The position numbers and the translations under genes are program-made. From contig CAMWBY010000006.1 in assembly GCA_947172645.1 (NCBI GenBank), positions 62,001-126,000 of the forward strand: a stretch of 64,000 nt of DNA. Reading direction: 5' to 3'. Below, in pieces: positions 63,246 to 64,000 of this stretch; within the stretch, counting starts at the first letter, position 1, and each line of letters opens with the position of its first letter. Source of the DNA: an uncultured Lachnospiraceae bacterium. Its GTDB lineage: Bacteria > Bacillota > Clostridia > Lachnospirales > Lachnospiraceae. Below the pieces are notes generated by a model that made no database searches, was not told the DNA's origin, and saw only the letters and a program-made list of their open reading frames with translations.

Positions 63246-64000
63246 TTACTGCTCATCCGCACCAATCGCCGTGCCTTCCACGACAAACTTCGGCACCTGT
63301 CCTGTATAGAACTTATAATATACGCCGAAACTGCTTCTGTCATACGGATAGGATGTATCTTTCTTAAAAGTAATATAAATATCGTAATTCTCGTCCAGTT
63401 CTCTGCCGTCGTTCCACGCTGAGGACATACTCGCCGGGTAAATCACCTTGGTAATCTGCGCGAATTCTTCCTCCTCAAGGAAAGTCTTCGTCACCGTGTG
63501 GTCATCATCATACACATAACTGGCCTCAGCCACCACATCGCGCGTATTGATATACCTGGCCGCCTCCGCCTGCTCCGGCATCTCATTCAGCTCATTATGG
63601 AAATTCGTCACTGTGATGTCCGCAATATCCTCCGGATTTAGTTCCACCGGATAAAAGACTTCCGCCGACTGCAAGTACGCGATTGTATTCTCGAAATCGT
63701 CATACACATCCATGCGGTCGATTATCCAGTTCGGGAATTTTATGGTAATCTGCCCGCAGGGACGCTTCTCCGTTACCAGGGAAAAGTCAAGCCGTTCCAT
63801 ATCTTTCAGGTAAGCTTCTCTGAGCTTTGACGCATCCTCCGCCGGAATAGCCAGGTTCGTCACCCCGTTGCCGTAAGTGATACCAAGCGCCTTGGCATAA
63901 GACTCCTCGTCCGTCATAACCTGGTATGTTCCTTCCTTAAATTCCCTTGCGCCCACAATCCGGTTCATCAACTCTTCGTTGGCAGGATTGGAGAAATCCA
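63246..64000 (-). CDS. Unknown protein, 5' end outside window
   Basis: The frame is open through the right edge, so the 251 visible residues lack their N-terminus. An apparent TTG/ATG at 63971/63968 is internal because the reading (DFSNPANEELMNR) continues without a binding site. It is acidic, with no membrane segment in the visible part, and contains repeated short motifs around Tyr and Asp (SAEVFYPVELNPEDIADITV). It may be the extracellular domain of a further export-system component; it sits directly upstream of the ATPase gene. Confidence 0.7.
   Translation of the reverse strand, partial: DFSNPANEELMNRIVGAREFKEGTYQVMTDEESYAKALGITYGNGVTNLAIPAEDASKLREAYLKDMERLDFSLVTEKRPCGQITIKFPNWIIDRMDVYDDFENTIAYLQSAEVFYPVELNPEDIADITVTNFHNELNEMPEQAEAARYINTRDVVAEASYVYDDDHTVTKTFLEEEEFAQITKVIYPASMSSAWNDGRELDENYDIYITFKKDTSYPYDRSSFGVYYKFYTGQVPKFVVEGTAIGADEQ

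Overview
The window looks like chromosome of an anaerobic, spore-lineage Firmicute of the class Clostridia, most likely Lachnospiraceae. The evidence is the gene order priA-def-fmt-protease-rsmB-rlmN-prpC-pknB-rsgA, a MurE with the DNPR motif of meso-diaminopimelate ligases, a fused SecDF, the SCIFF peptide with its radical SAM maturase, and a TIGR04086-type membrane protein. This is inference from content; there is no rRNA, tRNA or CRISPR array in the window.

Layout. Positions 1-12370 are one long leftward housekeeping cluster: murE, priA, def, fmt, a zinc membrane protease, rsmB, rlmN, prpC, pknB and the start of rsgA (cut by the left edge). Positions 12686-19048 (leftward) carry recJ, secDF, the SCIFF maturase, the 47-residue SCIFF precursor and a small membrane protein. 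A rightward CNNM/CorC-type protein (19310-20602) overlaps at its 3' end a leftward run: hisS, aspS, an 80-residue protein, an EamA transporter, an SseB-like protein and a HAD phosphatase (20547-26630).

Positions 26800-49800 are accessory in character and by eye more A+T-rich. They hold a DUF4180 protein, a NifX-like protein overlapping a lipoprotein class D beta-lactamase homologue, an AraC regulator, an orphan class M-type sirtuin, and a MarR-MATE-GNAT unit with three copies of one palindrome. They also hold a BlaI-BlaR1 pair whose operator recurs as a 17-bp inverted repeat in front of a large duplicated-domain lipoprotein, a prenyl synthase, and a two-component system with an ABC exporter. 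Two very small hydrophobic peptides (31 and 27 residues) each lie opposite a predicted antisense RNA of about 110 nt. Each also has a leader hairpin that covers its ribosome binding site. I read these as two type I toxin-antitoxin-like loci; a decayed third antisense promoter and 5' end lies 750 bp from the second.

Positions 49813-64000 hold hemZ, a serine hydrolase-MATE operon behind a MerR-type promoter (19-bp spacer filled by a perfect dyad), a rightward surface protein with a LysM domain, enolase, and a leftward export cluster. That cluster is a lipoprotein, an FtsX-type permease, a secreted CARDB-like protein, an ABC ATPase and a gene cut by the right edge.
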